Both the position numbers and the translations under genes were made by a program. The notes beneath the pieces are model-generated. The model did not search any database. It had not been told where the DNA came from and saw nothing but the letters and a program-made list of their open reading frames with translations. A stretch of 64,000 nucleotides of DNA from the NCBI RefSeq assembly GCF_964019385.1, contig NC_088654.1, positions 4,981,597-5,045,596 on the forward strand. Reading direction: 5' to 3'. The stretch is from Sycon ciliatum. Lineage: Eukaryota > Porifera > Calcarea > Leucosolenida > Sycettidae. Below are positions 41,791 through 51,817 of the stretch, in pieces; the stretch's first letter is position 1; every line of letters starts with the position of its first letter.

Positions 41791-42912
41791 TCAATGGATT
41801 GTACGAGTTGATGAGGAGGCAAGACATACTTGAAGGGGTAAGCACTGGGGCATATCCGAGACAACACAGATCCGCAATTTTCTACCCCTACATTTTAATC
41901 CCCTCGCGCAAAAACTGAGATACAATGCAAACGGATTCCTGTCCAGAACTACAGACTGCATCTGGAAATAGCGGTGCAAGGACTGCACCTCAGCGCACAT
42001 TTCAAAATCCGGCAATCGGTTTAACAGTAATAGTAGTCGATTATGAGTTTTATCCACTTCTTGAATGAAGCAGGAAATGACAGTCTGGTGGTTATCCTTG
42101 TACTGCTGTAGCTGTGCTGACGTCAATTGTGACTGATCATCAACATCAATATACACGTAGTGACGTGCACTGCTAGTCAGCCGGGCAGGATCGATTGAGG
42201 AAGATTTATAAATGATCTTGGTTCCTGGTCCGCACCATTTGTCTAAAAATCTCGGCACGCAAGAAAGGTCACCTGAAGTGTCTGCCATTGTCAATGCCAT
42301 CTTACTGTATCTATCTACGGCAATAATCATCGTGCATTCGGCTCGTGGCTTGAAAACACCTAGATACACTTGATGCACACACCCAAACTGCAAATTCTTT
42401 TCAAGCAGCTCGAGGCTTTTGTGGAGTATCCAAATATATGATTTGGCTCTCGATTTAATCACCAGTTTGGTTTCGGTTGGCAGGTCAAACAGTTCGAAAA
42501 AGCCTGTCACGATGTCCAAGAGGTTTCCTGGGATACCGGCAAGATTTGATTCAGCAACGACAGTCCATGAGGACTTGCAAACGCTGCACCTCCACTGACA
42601 CCTGCCGACTGACGATGGCCGAGCGTTGAGTAGAACTGGTCTTTTACATTTGTCACATTGTCTTTCATTATGAATCAACTTCCTTGTCGCCAAGAAGCGT
42701 AGCAATGACCGGTTGTTCCGTACATCCGCAGGTACGTCCCTCAAAGAATCCTCTTCCTTCTTCAACTGCTCATCCTTCAGTATCTCACTTGGTTGCACAA
42801 TCTGGGTTTCCTCTAGACTGGCACTTGCTGCTGCTCCTCCAAACGCACCGGCATAAGCTGAGTCTCCGGCATTTGAATACATCTTGGCGGACGACGGGAT
42901 CACAATATACAT
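41791..42912 (-). CDS. Zinc-ribbon / Merlin-like transposase-derived protein, copy 6
   Basis: The open frame reaches up to 43041, but everything above 42970 belongs to an inserted element. The start is therefore placed at the Met of IVIPSSAKMYSN (42912), which aligns with copy 1; the Met at 42882 is an alternative. The product has the C4 ribbon (CDKCKRPVLL...WRCSVCKSSW), VHQVYLGVFKP (the first core Asp replaced by Gly), MIIAVD, FLDKWCGPGTKIIYKSSS and NPFALYLSF. The last 30 residues differ from other copies because of a frameshift, giving a longer tail. The most divergent copy. Its upstream block is now 2.1 kb away at 45.09 kb, so expression in the ancestral way is doubtful. Confidence 0.65.
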   Translation of the reverse strand: MYIVIPSSAKMYSNAGDSAYAGAFGGAAASASLEETQIVQPSEILKDEQLKKEEDSLRDVPADVRNNRSLLRFLATRKLIHNERQCDKCKRPVLLNARPSSVGRCQWRCSVCKSSWTVVAESNLAGIPGNLLDIVTGFFELFDLPTETKLVIKSRAKSYIWILHKSLELLEKNLQFGCVHQVYLGVFKPRAECTMIIAVDRYSKMALTMADTSGDLSCVPRFLDKWCGPGTKIIYKSSSIDPARLTSSARHYVYIDVDDQSQLTSAQLQQYKDNHQTVISCFIQEVDKTHNRLLLLLNRLPDFEMCAEVQSLHRYFQMQSVVLDRNPFALYLSFCARGLKCRGRKLRICVVSDMPQCLPLQVCLASSSTRTIH

Positions 42913-43849
42913 TAGCAGCGAACGATTTGAAGTAGTGACATGGATACCAAGACTTTGGATGAATAATCGGTATGCCCCCACATGAGCGCGACCCAAAACA
43001 GCGCCGTTGACTTCAGCGCCCCCCAAAAGCCCCATCCCCATAACTGGACATCCCCAAAACAGACCACCCCGTCAGCGCGCACGCTCAATACAGGTCGACT
43101 CATTTACACTCAAACCCAAAAGATGGACACTCGACTTGTCAAAGACTCAAATCATGATCAACTCGAAATGGCCAGTTCAGTATTGAAGGGCGATATTGCC
43201 TGGACTCAATTTATAATCAACTCTAGAAAGCAATGATGAACTAAAAGAAGCAATTATTATCGACTCAAAAACACCAGTTCAGTATTAAATGGCGATATTG
43301 CCTGGATGGACGTCATTAAAACAGAAAAAGAAAATAATAAGGCACCCATTTTGATAGTCCAGGGGATGGCCCACGCCTGGTAAAGAGAAAAAAATAGAGA
43401 AAAGAAAAGACGGATATTTCACAGGAAGTACAGGTACATGGACATGTACAATGGGGACACAGTGCAGTTCAGCATTAAATGGCGATATTGCCTGGAGCGA
43501 ATCCATGAACAAATTGTGGGCAGTCACGAGATGGCTTGGACGTTACCAAGTCCAGATATAAGTACTAGTAGGTTGTAATCAACTCTAGAAAGCAATGATC
43601 AACTCAAAAAAAGCAACGGTCGTCTCAAAAAACGCTAGTTCAGTTTTACATATTTTGGTTTTCCGAAAATGGTAATCTGTGATGGACTGAAACAGAAACA
43701 GAAAAATGATAAGGTACCCATTTTGATAGTCCAGGAGATGGCCCACGCCTGGTAAAGAGAATAGAGAAAAGAAAAGACGTTAAATGGCTGCCTGGAGCGA
43801 ATCCATGAACAAATTGTGGGCAGAGTCACGAAATGGCTTGGACGTTAAC

Positions 43850-44430
43850 AAGTCACCGCAGCTGCAAGAGGTGATTGTGCTTCTGCTGGCCCCGAAACAA
43901 ACTCGCTGTCCGTGCCAACACGGGGCAACATGCCAGAATATGGTCAACAGTCTCCCCCCGGACCTCCGCACAAACGGCACACGTCAACCACGGAAGTGTC
44001 GCCAATGACTGACCTCTGGTAGTTCCTGGTATTAACCACCTGATCCTGAGCAGCAAATAAAGATGACTTAGCAGATGGACAATGTGGCAGACTTTAAGAA
44101 GGAGAGAGGCATGTCCAATACACCGTCACTCGGCTGCCAATAGCGACCATGCAGGGGCTTCTGCCGCAGACCTTGGGTGGTGGTTACTATAGCAGACTTA
44201 AACAACATCAGTTGTTTCACCTCCGATGTCCGGGATGTTGAAATGCTCCATAGCCGTGGCTGCCCGGGAGATGATCGACTTTGTAGGTGGGAGATTATCG
44301 GGATGAGAATGCAGAGCAGCAATCAGCGGCAGGTCAGAGTGCACCTGGAGGTACCTAGACAGACGGATGTACTTCCTCTCCAGCAGGTGCTCAACCGATA
44401 TAATCCCTCGGCCGCCCTCAGATTATTATT
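43850..44430 (-). pseudogene. R2/NeSL-like LINE C-terminal fragment inside the 2.1-kb element
   Basis: Minus-strand pieces GGRGIISVEHLLERKYIRLS (near 44.42 kb) and CAVCAEVRGETVDHILACCP (near 43.95 kb) correspond to GGRGLVSCEDMHGRSM and CRLCKGSLETIDHIVSACPV in the fragment at 1-1.5 kb. Several stops. Confidence 0.65.
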
Positions 44431-44454
44431 ATTATATCTTTCTTAAACTCGGAT

Positions 44455-44800
44455 ACTGAGCCAGTAATAAAATTAATGTAAAAAAGAGAAGAAACACATG
44501 AGAACGAGTTATGCAGCAACTATCCACGACTGTAACAAGGTAAATATTCAGAATGTTCGCTTCGCTCCTCTTCCCTTCTTCGGTCCTACGTAACCACGAA
44601 CCTTCCAAGTTGGAAGGTTGGTTTGCGCACTGGAAATGTGTTAGAGCTAGGTCTTGGGCCGCTGAATGTCTCTGAGGCCTGTCAGTTTCGTGCCCTATTA
44701 TCGCACAGTCACTTTCTGACTGTTTATCATCTTGTTACAGTCGTGGATAGTTGCTGCACAACTCGTTCTCATGTGTTTCTTCTCTTTTTGCATATCTTTT
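44455..44800. repeat. Foldback-type repeat, copy 1
   Basis: AGAGAAGAAACACATGAGAACGAG...CAACTATCCACGACTGTAACAAG at the left is inverted at 44730-44795. The same arrangement occurs at 58.33-58.98 kb. Confidence 0.75.
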
Positions 44801-45084
44801 TTAGGAACGGGTTTGCTCCTGATATCCACCATGGTAATACTAACATCAAGAGTATATAAACCTGGTTATGCACTCTTGCTAACATGAGCCTGCACATTAT
44901 GGGTCACGTGTGTAATGAGCTGGCTTATATTCGGACGTTAACGTAATTGGTCGCGCCAAAATGGGGCGTGCAAGAGATGAGACGAGCTGTAGTGACACAG
45001 TGTCACATTAGGTCGCGCTGTACTGGGGGTGCTAATATGAACACGCGCCGTTTATGGTTGCGCTGTTTTGGGTGTAAATCGAAT

Positions 45085-45462
45085 AATCGTGTCGCAGACA
45101 GTTTATACAGTCCGCTATTGATGACACAAACAGTGTGTTGATTTCATCACTTACTGTTACAATACTGTTCAACTGGTTTAGCCGCCACTACCAGAGCACA
45201 ACAAATGTGGGGATCACGTACTCTTGACAATACCAGTTCCGGCTTTGGCGCTAGAATTTGCATTTTCCACTATATATTTATGTATTTAGTGAATCGACGC
45301 GTCATCATTTGGGTCAGGCTCTAATCAGTACAGATTTGTGTCTTCGACAATGTGAAGGAAAGGGGTTCACCCCACACCTACCATTTTCGCGATCACTTTT
45401 TCACGTTTTTTCCTGCACCTAGAGCACTGTGAGCTCAAACTGTTTGGTGTGAAGTATTCATT
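45085..45462 (-). promoter_or_regulatory. Detached upstream block of Merlin-like copy 6
   Basis: TGTCGCAGACAGTTTATACA, GTGTGTTGATTTCATCACTT and TTCCGGCTTTGGCGCTAGAA correspond to the upstream blocks of copies 1-3. Joining 42960 to 45090 restores the usual order, so this is the original upstream region displaced by the insertion. Confidence 0.65.
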
Positions 45463-45907
45463 GGGCGCTTTCGATTACACGAATTTCGGTCAATTCTAGA
45501 ATTAGTTATTGTTGATGCACAGTTCGATTACACAAAATGTGACAAATTCCGTCGTTAGAATTAATTTTATCCAATTCCGTCGAATCCGTCAATTTTGAAG
45601 AGAGGGCGGAATTTCTCTACTTTTGGCGCCAGAATTGCACAGTCGTTGTGTAACCGGTCTGGTCATGACTCAAGCGCGCGAAGAGCCTCCCTGGCCGGCG
45701 TGTGCGCGATGCTGGGTCCACGTGCGCGCGAGGGTGTACGTGATCTCTTTTTACGATTCATCTATTTTGTTCGTGACATGACATGAATAAAATGCGTTGT
45801 GAATTCCAGTCGTTCGTTTACAAGGCCGGAATTCGCTCATTCTGGTCATTCCAGAATTGAAAAAAAAACAGTTCCAGAATTGTGTAAACGTGTAATCGAA
45901 AGCGCCC
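45463..45907. mobile_element. MITE, 445 bp, with GGGCGCTTTCGATTACAC termini
   Basis: GGGCGCTTTCGATTACAC at the left is inverted exactly at the right end; ATT flanks both sides. Internal GAATTC/CCGGAATT-type short repeats. A related terminal word (GTGCGTTCGATTACACA) occurs at about 63265. Confidence 0.75.
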
Positions 45908-45909
45908 AT

Positions 45910-46265
45910 TGAGTACTATTGAGTAACCTTGAACAATTGTCAATTTCAATGAGTGAACGCAGGATGACACTGGTAAGCTGTACAGAGCATTAGCAAGCAC
46001 AGCGTCCACGGAATTGTCAATCTGACAACTGGGAGTTGAGTAGATGAGATCCACCACAAAGTGGTTAAAGCCGAAAAATCCCATTCGCTGCATTCCTGCA
46101 TCCATTCCAAGCTAAACAAAACCAGAGAAGTGTTCGCTTCCTTCACCTGAGCCCGAGATTTCATGCCAAATTAATTGACTTGGTAATTGACTGACTGATG
46201 ACCGGAATCTCGAGCACATCAGCTACGACCTGTCGACTACATGTAGTTGGTTTCTACTCGACAGC
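45910..46265. other. No gene recognised
   Basis: Possible upstream part of the gene that follows; a polypyrimidine-AG (TTTCTACTCGACAG) ends at about 46264, so the next coding block may be an internal exon. Confidence 0.4.
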
Positions 46266-46272
46266 GTTGCCA

Positions 46273-47763
46273 ATGACGGAGGATCCTCAACATCTGCTCT
46301 CACCGGCCTGTTTCACGCTGATATTTTGGTGTTCACGACTTGTTTGTCGTGCTGGAAACGGAGCGTCCCTGTAAGTTCGTACCCTTGCTTATCCCACGGT
46401 TTGCCCTGGAGAGCACTATCATACCTGCACGGTCACATTCCTAGTGGCTCTCCACCTGAAGGGTCCGTCCCTCATTCACCTGCTGGCTCGTTTGCCAGTG
46501 ATCTCTCGCAGATGCTGACCAGGGGCAAGTCCCTGAAGCAATCAGAGGATTATCGCTTAATCTCATTGCTGCGGCATAGGAACGAGAAGCTAAAGGAACT
46601 CTTCAGCCCATCCCAGCAGCTGTTAGTTGACATAGCTGGTGAGTCGGGGGTATCCAGATGGCTGACGGCGTCACGGCCGTGCACCGTCCTACAACTACAT
46701 GTAAATGTACATGTATATCATAATAGATACTGGTGTTTGCGACAATAGATCCTACACTACATCTACAGTACAGTACACAGTCAGCTATAATATATTGTAT
46801 CAGTGCAACAAGTGTATGGAAGTCACTGGAGCAAACAAAAAAAAACAAAAAAAGATACGAAAAATCAAAAAATTAAAATCCGCCAACACTCTTGACCACC
46901 CATCCCCTTTTTGCCTGAGGACGGATTTTTTAATTTTGCGAAAAACGGACGACCCCTAAGAATTGCCTGGGTTGACTTTGGATTTTTCTTCAATCATCTT
47001 TCAGATTACATTATCATGGATTTTCAATACACTTCTTTGGACACCCATCGTACCTGCCAAATACTGATAGGGATTTTCACGATTTGTTCACGATTATCCA
47101 ATTTTGGATCACCTCCCGAAAATCATGAATAATTGAAAGTGAAGTGAATTGCTGTGTTGACGATTTTCTGGCATACTGCACGCAGTTGGGTTAGGATCTC
47201 GGCCACAACAGTGAAGAAGAATGGTTACGCACAGTTTGTCCTGGTGGTGGTATGTCTCTGAAATGCTTATTAGCGATGGTACATGTATATTGCACATTTG
47301 ATTGTATAACTTGTGTAAAATGGGTCTTTCTTGATGAATGACGTCACCATAAAAAGTTAAAGTGACTAATGGGAAAGAGTACATATCCCGTAATGAAGTA
47401 AATCGGGATTTTGCACTGACAATCCCGAAAAACAATATCAGTACTTGACAGGTGTGCAAACGCCACTGTCGTCAACACATGGAACCCCCACCGACTCTTT
47501 GTGGCCATGCCCGAAATGACCTTGCCATAGGTCCAGTGGCATCTGGGATTGCTACCGAAAACTGCATGAGGAGCAACAATACCTTCAATAATTATCATCT
47601 CTTAGTGGCCACTGGCCATCGCGAGAATAATTATATCAACAAAGTTTTGCCGGAGGATGCACCCAGTGTGCTGACAGTGCTCAACACCACAAAGGCAGAG
47701 CGTAATACAGAACAGCAAGGACAATCAAGGCTTGTTGGATGCTCAGAGAGTAACCGAGGTTGA
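46273..47763 (+). CDS. Three-exon host gene, unknown 149-aa protein
   Basis: Exon A 46273-46370, then GTAAGT; a 74-bp intron ending TTCCTAG; exon B 46445-46638, then GTGAGT; exon C 47606-47763, preceded by ATCATCTCTTAG and ending in TGA. Phases 2 and 1 match across both junctions, giving 150 codons including the stop. An AATAAA lies 19 bases past the stop. Exon B encodes a polar, helical-looking stretch (LTRGKSLKQSEDYRLISLLR, then HRNEKLKELFSPSQQLLVDI). No known domain recognised. ATG at 46273 has a moderate context; a splice acceptor at about 46264 means the protein may extend further upstream. An alternative acceptor at about 47004 gives a different end. Confidence 0.5.
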
Positions 47764-47781
47764 CGCGCCTTGGAGTGTCTC

Positions 47782-47787
47782 AATAAA
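47782..47787 (+). terminator. Polyadenylation signal AATAAA
   Basis: Canonical hexamer 19 bases after the stop of the three-exon gene. Confidence 0.6.
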
Positions 47788-47799
47788 GGTTTGAAAATT

Positions 47800-48300
47800 G
47801 AAACACACGAATGCAATTGAACACCAAGATCAAAAACTAGAGACTGCTGAGTACATTCTGTAAACCACAGGTACCATGTACTTCAGTAGCAATATGAACA
47901 CTAAACGCCAGCGGAGCTCATTATATACAAACGAATTGGAGAGATCGGAAGGCATTCGCGGTTTTGTTGCCGCTTGGCCCTCACCACACAGGCGCAGTGC
48001 TAAACATGGTGTAAAGAAACTCAGCATCTAGAGAGAATCAGTTCGCCTAGAACAATGGCTAATAATATGCAGAGCAGATCAGCAGACTCCGGGGCAGCGT
48101 GTCTAAACAAACCCTAGAAACAAAATGCAAAAGAGGGGACGAAAGGATTTTCGCACAAAAGTGATGCTGGTAACGGAAAGGCATGAAAAAGTAACCACGC
48201 ACATGTGTATAGGGCAGGGGCAGCTAAATGGTCTGAACGGCGGGATGGGGGGGGGGGGACGGGTATGCTTATAACCAGTGCGTGTTGAAGAGTACTGACA
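47800..48300. other. No gene recognised
   Basis: Intergenic sequence between convergent genes, with a poly-G run at about 48248-48259. Confidence 0.5.
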
Positions 48301-48302
48301 AG

Positions 48303-48605
48303 GGATCTGCATGCACGGCCTTCAATTAATGGTGGCGACTGCCAATACGCTGAGCATCAGGGAGATGAGAGCGGAGAGCGTCAGCATACACGGCCTTCAA
48401 TTAATGGCCACGGCTGCCAATACGTTGAGCAGCAAAGAGACGAGAGCGGAGAGAGTTAGCATGCACAGCCTTCAATTAATGGCCACGGCTACCAATACGC
48501 TGAGCTACAAGGAGACGAGAGCAGAGAGCGTCCGCATGCACGGCCTTCAGTTAATGGCCATGACTGCCAATACGCTGAGCAGCAAGGACCCGAGAGCGGA
48601 GAGCG
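48303..48605 (-). repeat. 75-bp tandem repeat made of the 3' coding end of the adjacent gene
   Basis: Four units (starting near 48308, 48384, 48459, 48534), each with GCACGGCCTTCAATTAATGG, GACTGCCAATACGCTGAGCA and GAGAGCGGAGAGCGTCAGCA. On the minus strand each unit encodes the hydrophobic tail [20 protein letters not shown] followed by its stop codon. Only the unit farthest right belongs to the coding sequence; the other three lie in the 3' UTR, in the same frame. Confidence 0.9.
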
Positions 48606-49182
48606 TCAGCACTGACGCACCGCTGTCTTCACCGGACGGCGTGGTGGAACTACGCTCACCATAGTTGAGAAGGGGAACACCGGCCTTTCCTTCACGCCTG
48701 GCGGTGTCGTAGAAGACGTCGCAGTACAGTCCGGAGGAAGTCTTGTTGAACTCCGGAATCATGACGTTGGCAAACACAAATCCGTCGCTGTTTGTGTACG
48801 TATCGTGGACTTTGAAGCACAGGGATCGGTCGAAGTACTTGTTACCGCGTCGAATATAGACGTCGTCAGCATTTATCGGTCCACCTCCACCCATGATACT
48901 GAGATAGGAGACACAGTTCTCACAATACTCTACAGTACGACAGTAGAGGTTTATGGCGTTGGACACATTGAAGACGTTCTGGCAGGAAAGCCGATTGTAG
49001 AAGATAGCGTTCTGTGGACCGCCGTCAGCCGCATAGCTCGCTCGACGTAAGATTCGCCTGTGCAGAAAAACACACACCGAAACAGGCACACACACACAGA
49101 CACATAGACACACACACGAAGTGACACACACACACACACATGCACACACACACACATGCACATACACACAGACACAGACACA

Positions 49183-49220
<38 letters not shown>

Positions 49221-51148
49221 ATGTATACGCACATCACAAGAGAAGAACACAAATCTGCAAATGGACTGGATGTGCACCCACAGATTTTCTCTTATAACTA
49301 CAATAGCGGATCTGATTGCGAATGAAACAGATCAGGAGAAGCGCCAGATAAATCTCTAATCGAAACAACTGGCAGTCATGTGAATCGACCCCAATGCACA
49401 CCTGGTCTACACCAAACGGAGCATCGGAAAAGGACCGCAAAGGAAGTTACCTATTTTAAGAAACTCTTTGTGGTAGCACTCTTAATTTTTCAACTGAAAT
49501 TATGATTCTGCTGTATTTTATTGCCGTTGCAATGTCTATTGCTATGACGATGCGGTGCAGGCACTTTTTTCTGTCTCCGTCTTTCAGTACTGTATACTCT
49601 CTGATGGCCTGGAGCAGACTTTTTGTTAGGGTGTAGGAGAAATATCTTCATTTTTCCTGTTTTGATAATGATAGCACATCAATATACATTGTGGTCATAA
49701 TGTGTTGGCATTTGGGCTAATTTCAACAGCAGCCCAATGGTCTGCTCTGTGGGCCATGTGATAAATTTGTTATCGCATGGTTGCTGCGGGCCTTATGGCA
49801 TATTTATTGCCCCTCAAGGTTAGCTCTCGGTCCTACGGCCCCCGGGCTAACCTCTCGGAGCAATAATAGGGAGGTTCCGGAGTACGATTTTCCGTGCCAA
49901 AATCCGTATGGCCGCTACGGATTTTTTCCAGGCGTGCTCCATACGATTTTTCGGCACGGAGAATCCGTGTGGATTGGCTTTCATACGAACCATGTTTCGA
50001 ATGGAGATTTTGCGTCATCGGGTGCAGAAAGATTTTTCGCGTACAAATTTGGTACGAGAAACATCGATTTTCTGCGGGAAGTTTTGATTTCTGTACAAAT
50101 TTTCAAAATAAAAAGGCATAGCGCGGGAATGTGACGTGCTTGCGATCGTAACCTAGGCAATGACCGCAAACACATAAGTTCCGTACCCCGGAACTTTTCA
50201 CTGCTCGAAAACGACGTATAAAATATCCGCAGCGCCTCCACGGATTTTGGCACGAAAAATCGTACTCCGGAACCTCCCTACTATGCCATAAGGCCCTTGC
50301 AGCCATGTGATAACATATACTTATTACAGCATCTCATAGCACAGTGAGAACACCGGCCAATGGAAAGAGAGAGGGTGTTAACCAACCACGGCAAGGAAGG
50401 GAGAAGGGGAGGAGAAGAAAAAGGAACCGGCATGGATAAGCAGTGATTGCAACAAAATGAGAAATACAAAATCAAAGTAAAGGCGCGACAAGGCTCTTAA
50501 AAAGGCGGACAGAAGAAAAGTCCTTAGCTTCTTGGGGAAGTGCCTAATTATATGGACAAAAACAAACAGCTACTGTGTATGGGCTGAACTGGGCAGCAGT
50601 GATGTACATATATCGTATTGGCTTTGGCCGCAGAAGTCAACTTTGAATGAGAAGCACCTCGGATAGAATGTACATTTTCCCATTCTCTGAGGGGGGGGGG
50701 GGGAGAGGGAGGGAGGTATGTCTTATCTGATTTCTACTGTAGTACTTGGTCCGACTTATTAAAATCTGCGCTTCACTTCAAAAATCCAGCATATGTAAAA
50801 AAGGAGCACCTTTACTAAAAAATCAGCCAACGGTAGATAGATAACTACTGTATTGTTTCTTGGCCTGACCTTCTAGTTTTCGTCGCTGCTGGTGTCTCAG
50901 CGCGCATCTGCAAGTGCATCAACCTGCAAAACGTCGACATTTTTTCATCTCTACCAAGCTACGCTGCGAATCCTTGATATTTTCACTCCATAGGCACGAT
51001 TGAGACGATCGATTTCGCCTCCTCCTCGTGCAGTACGACCGCCAGAATGTTGGCTGTCGGTGTTGTTTTCGCCTGACGCTCCCACGATACCTTCAACTAA
51101 GGCGAACAAGTACACAACCACGGATAAAAAATCACTTATCATCGCCAT
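48547..51148 (-). CDS. Two-exon gene: secreted, probably GPI-anchored Cys-containing protein
   Basis: Exon 1 51148-50955 starts [20 protein letters not shown], a signal peptide, followed by a polar, glycosylatable segment. Donor TTG|GTAGAG in phase 2. Exon 2 49057-48547 follows a (TG)n tract and the acceptor TTTTTCTGCACAG, starts in the matching phase, and gives a product of 234 aa. Six cysteines occur in pairs that suggest disulfides (CQN...[13 protein letters not shown]...SLCFKV...LYCDVF), with NVS and NKT sequons. The C-terminus [20 protein letters not shown] is a hydrophobic tail without a basic cytoplasmic segment, as in GPI signals. No family recognised. An upstream in-frame Met (51190) exists but spoils the signal peptide. 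It is flanked by MITEs in its intron. Confidence 0.65.
49060..49222. repeat. (CA)n microsatellite
   Basis: CA/TG dinucleotides with GACA interruptions, ending a few bases before the exon 2 splice acceptor of the secreted-protein gene, where the TG run (minus strand) may influence splicing. Confidence 0.9.
49768..50318. mobile_element. Outer MITE of a nested pair
   Basis: TGTTATCGCATGGTTGCTGC.GGGCCTTATGGCATA at the left and its inverse TATGCCATAAGGCCCTTGCAGCCATGTGATAACA at the right. It lies in the intron of the secreted-protein gene and contains another MITE. Confidence 0.7.
49869..50278. mobile_element. Inner MITE, 410 bp, TA target, about 40-bp terminal inverted repeats
   Basis: GGGAGGTTCCGGAGTACGAT... 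is inverted at the right end over about 40 bases with one or two mismatches, and TA flanks both sides. Internal CGGATTTT/AAAATCCG words recur. Size and target site fit a mariner-type MITE. Confidence 0.85.
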
Positions 51149-51478
51149 GTGCCGCGTGCGTGCTGAGTCTGATCTGTGTCGATATGTCATGGAGTCAGAC
51201 TATGCGTACTGTTCCCTGTCTGTTTCACGAATCCACTGCACTAGCCCCGCGGGCCCGGAGACTGGCAGTCTTGTGACGGAGCTTTAGCATTAGTTTGATG
51301 TAGCGATGACGCCTCGCGATCGCGGCTCTGAGGACTCCGCACCATTCACGCAACGTACCCGTAGAATAATTCACCCTTTCTGAGCTTCGGTTCTGCAGCC
51401 AGGTTGTCGCCTGAAAGGCGACCTTAGCTTAGGGGGGGGTATTTATTTCGATCAAATTCTCGGCGATCTCTTCTGTGA

Positions 51479-51817
51479 TCATATTTCGTCGCCCGCCGTA
51501 TCGTGAACGACTGAGAGAGAGATCAGCAAACTGGACGGGGCGATGCTGGTGCTTTCTGCACCAGCATTGCTGAAATTCTGCCAAGGAAACAGCGACTGCA
51601 GCGATTTCAATCCGCCAGGAGGCACTCGAGAACGATCGGCCAGGAGTTTCTGGTACTCTGTGACAATTCCCCATCGCATTAGGGTGTTGATTTCAGAACC
51701 AGGCCTTCTCTGTGTTGCGCGAGGAGCAACAGGAGTCCTCTGATGACAAATTTTGGACGCAAAATGCTCAATTCGACTAGGATCCCAAGGCGCTGCCTCC
51801 TTTGGAGTTGTAGCCAT
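51479..51817 (-). CDS. Hypothetical ORF or exon
   Basis: The frame from the Met at 51817 (context GAAATGG) gives about 112 aa: EAAPWDPSRIEHFASKICHQ, then SEINTLMRWGIVTEYQKLLA, then VPPGGLKSLQSLF. Composition is protein-like and the frame is also open upstream to 51922. No domain recognised. Donor or acceptor sites within (for example CCTTGGCAG) make an exon plausible. Upstream of the secreted-protein gene on the same strand. Confidence 0.35.
   Translation of the reverse strand: MATTPKEAAPWDPSRIEHFASKICHQRTPVAPRATQRRPGSEINTLMRWGIVTEYQKLLADRSRVPPGGLKSLQSLFPWQNFSNAGAESTSIAPSSLLISLSVVHDTAGDEI

Larger units (their letters stand above)
42970..45080. mobile_element. 2.1-kb DNA element with 9-bp target duplication (MULE-like)
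   Basis: GAATAATCG at 42961-42969 is repeated exactly at 45081-45089. The ends are imperfect inverted repeats (left GTATGCCCCCACATGAGCGC, right, inverted, GATTTACACCCAAAACAGCG), and both subterminal regions are rich in CCCAAAACAGCGC-type words. A 9-bp duplication and such ends suit MULEs. No transposase. Inside are locally duplicated segments (CAGTTCAGTATTAAATGGCG; CACCCATTTTGATAGTCCAG, twice), a LINE fragment and a foldback unit. Confidence 0.8.

Noticed and set aside
49025-49277. Cys/Val-rich frames at 49.03-49.28 kb
   Set aside because: They are translations of the (CA)n/(TG)n microsatellite.
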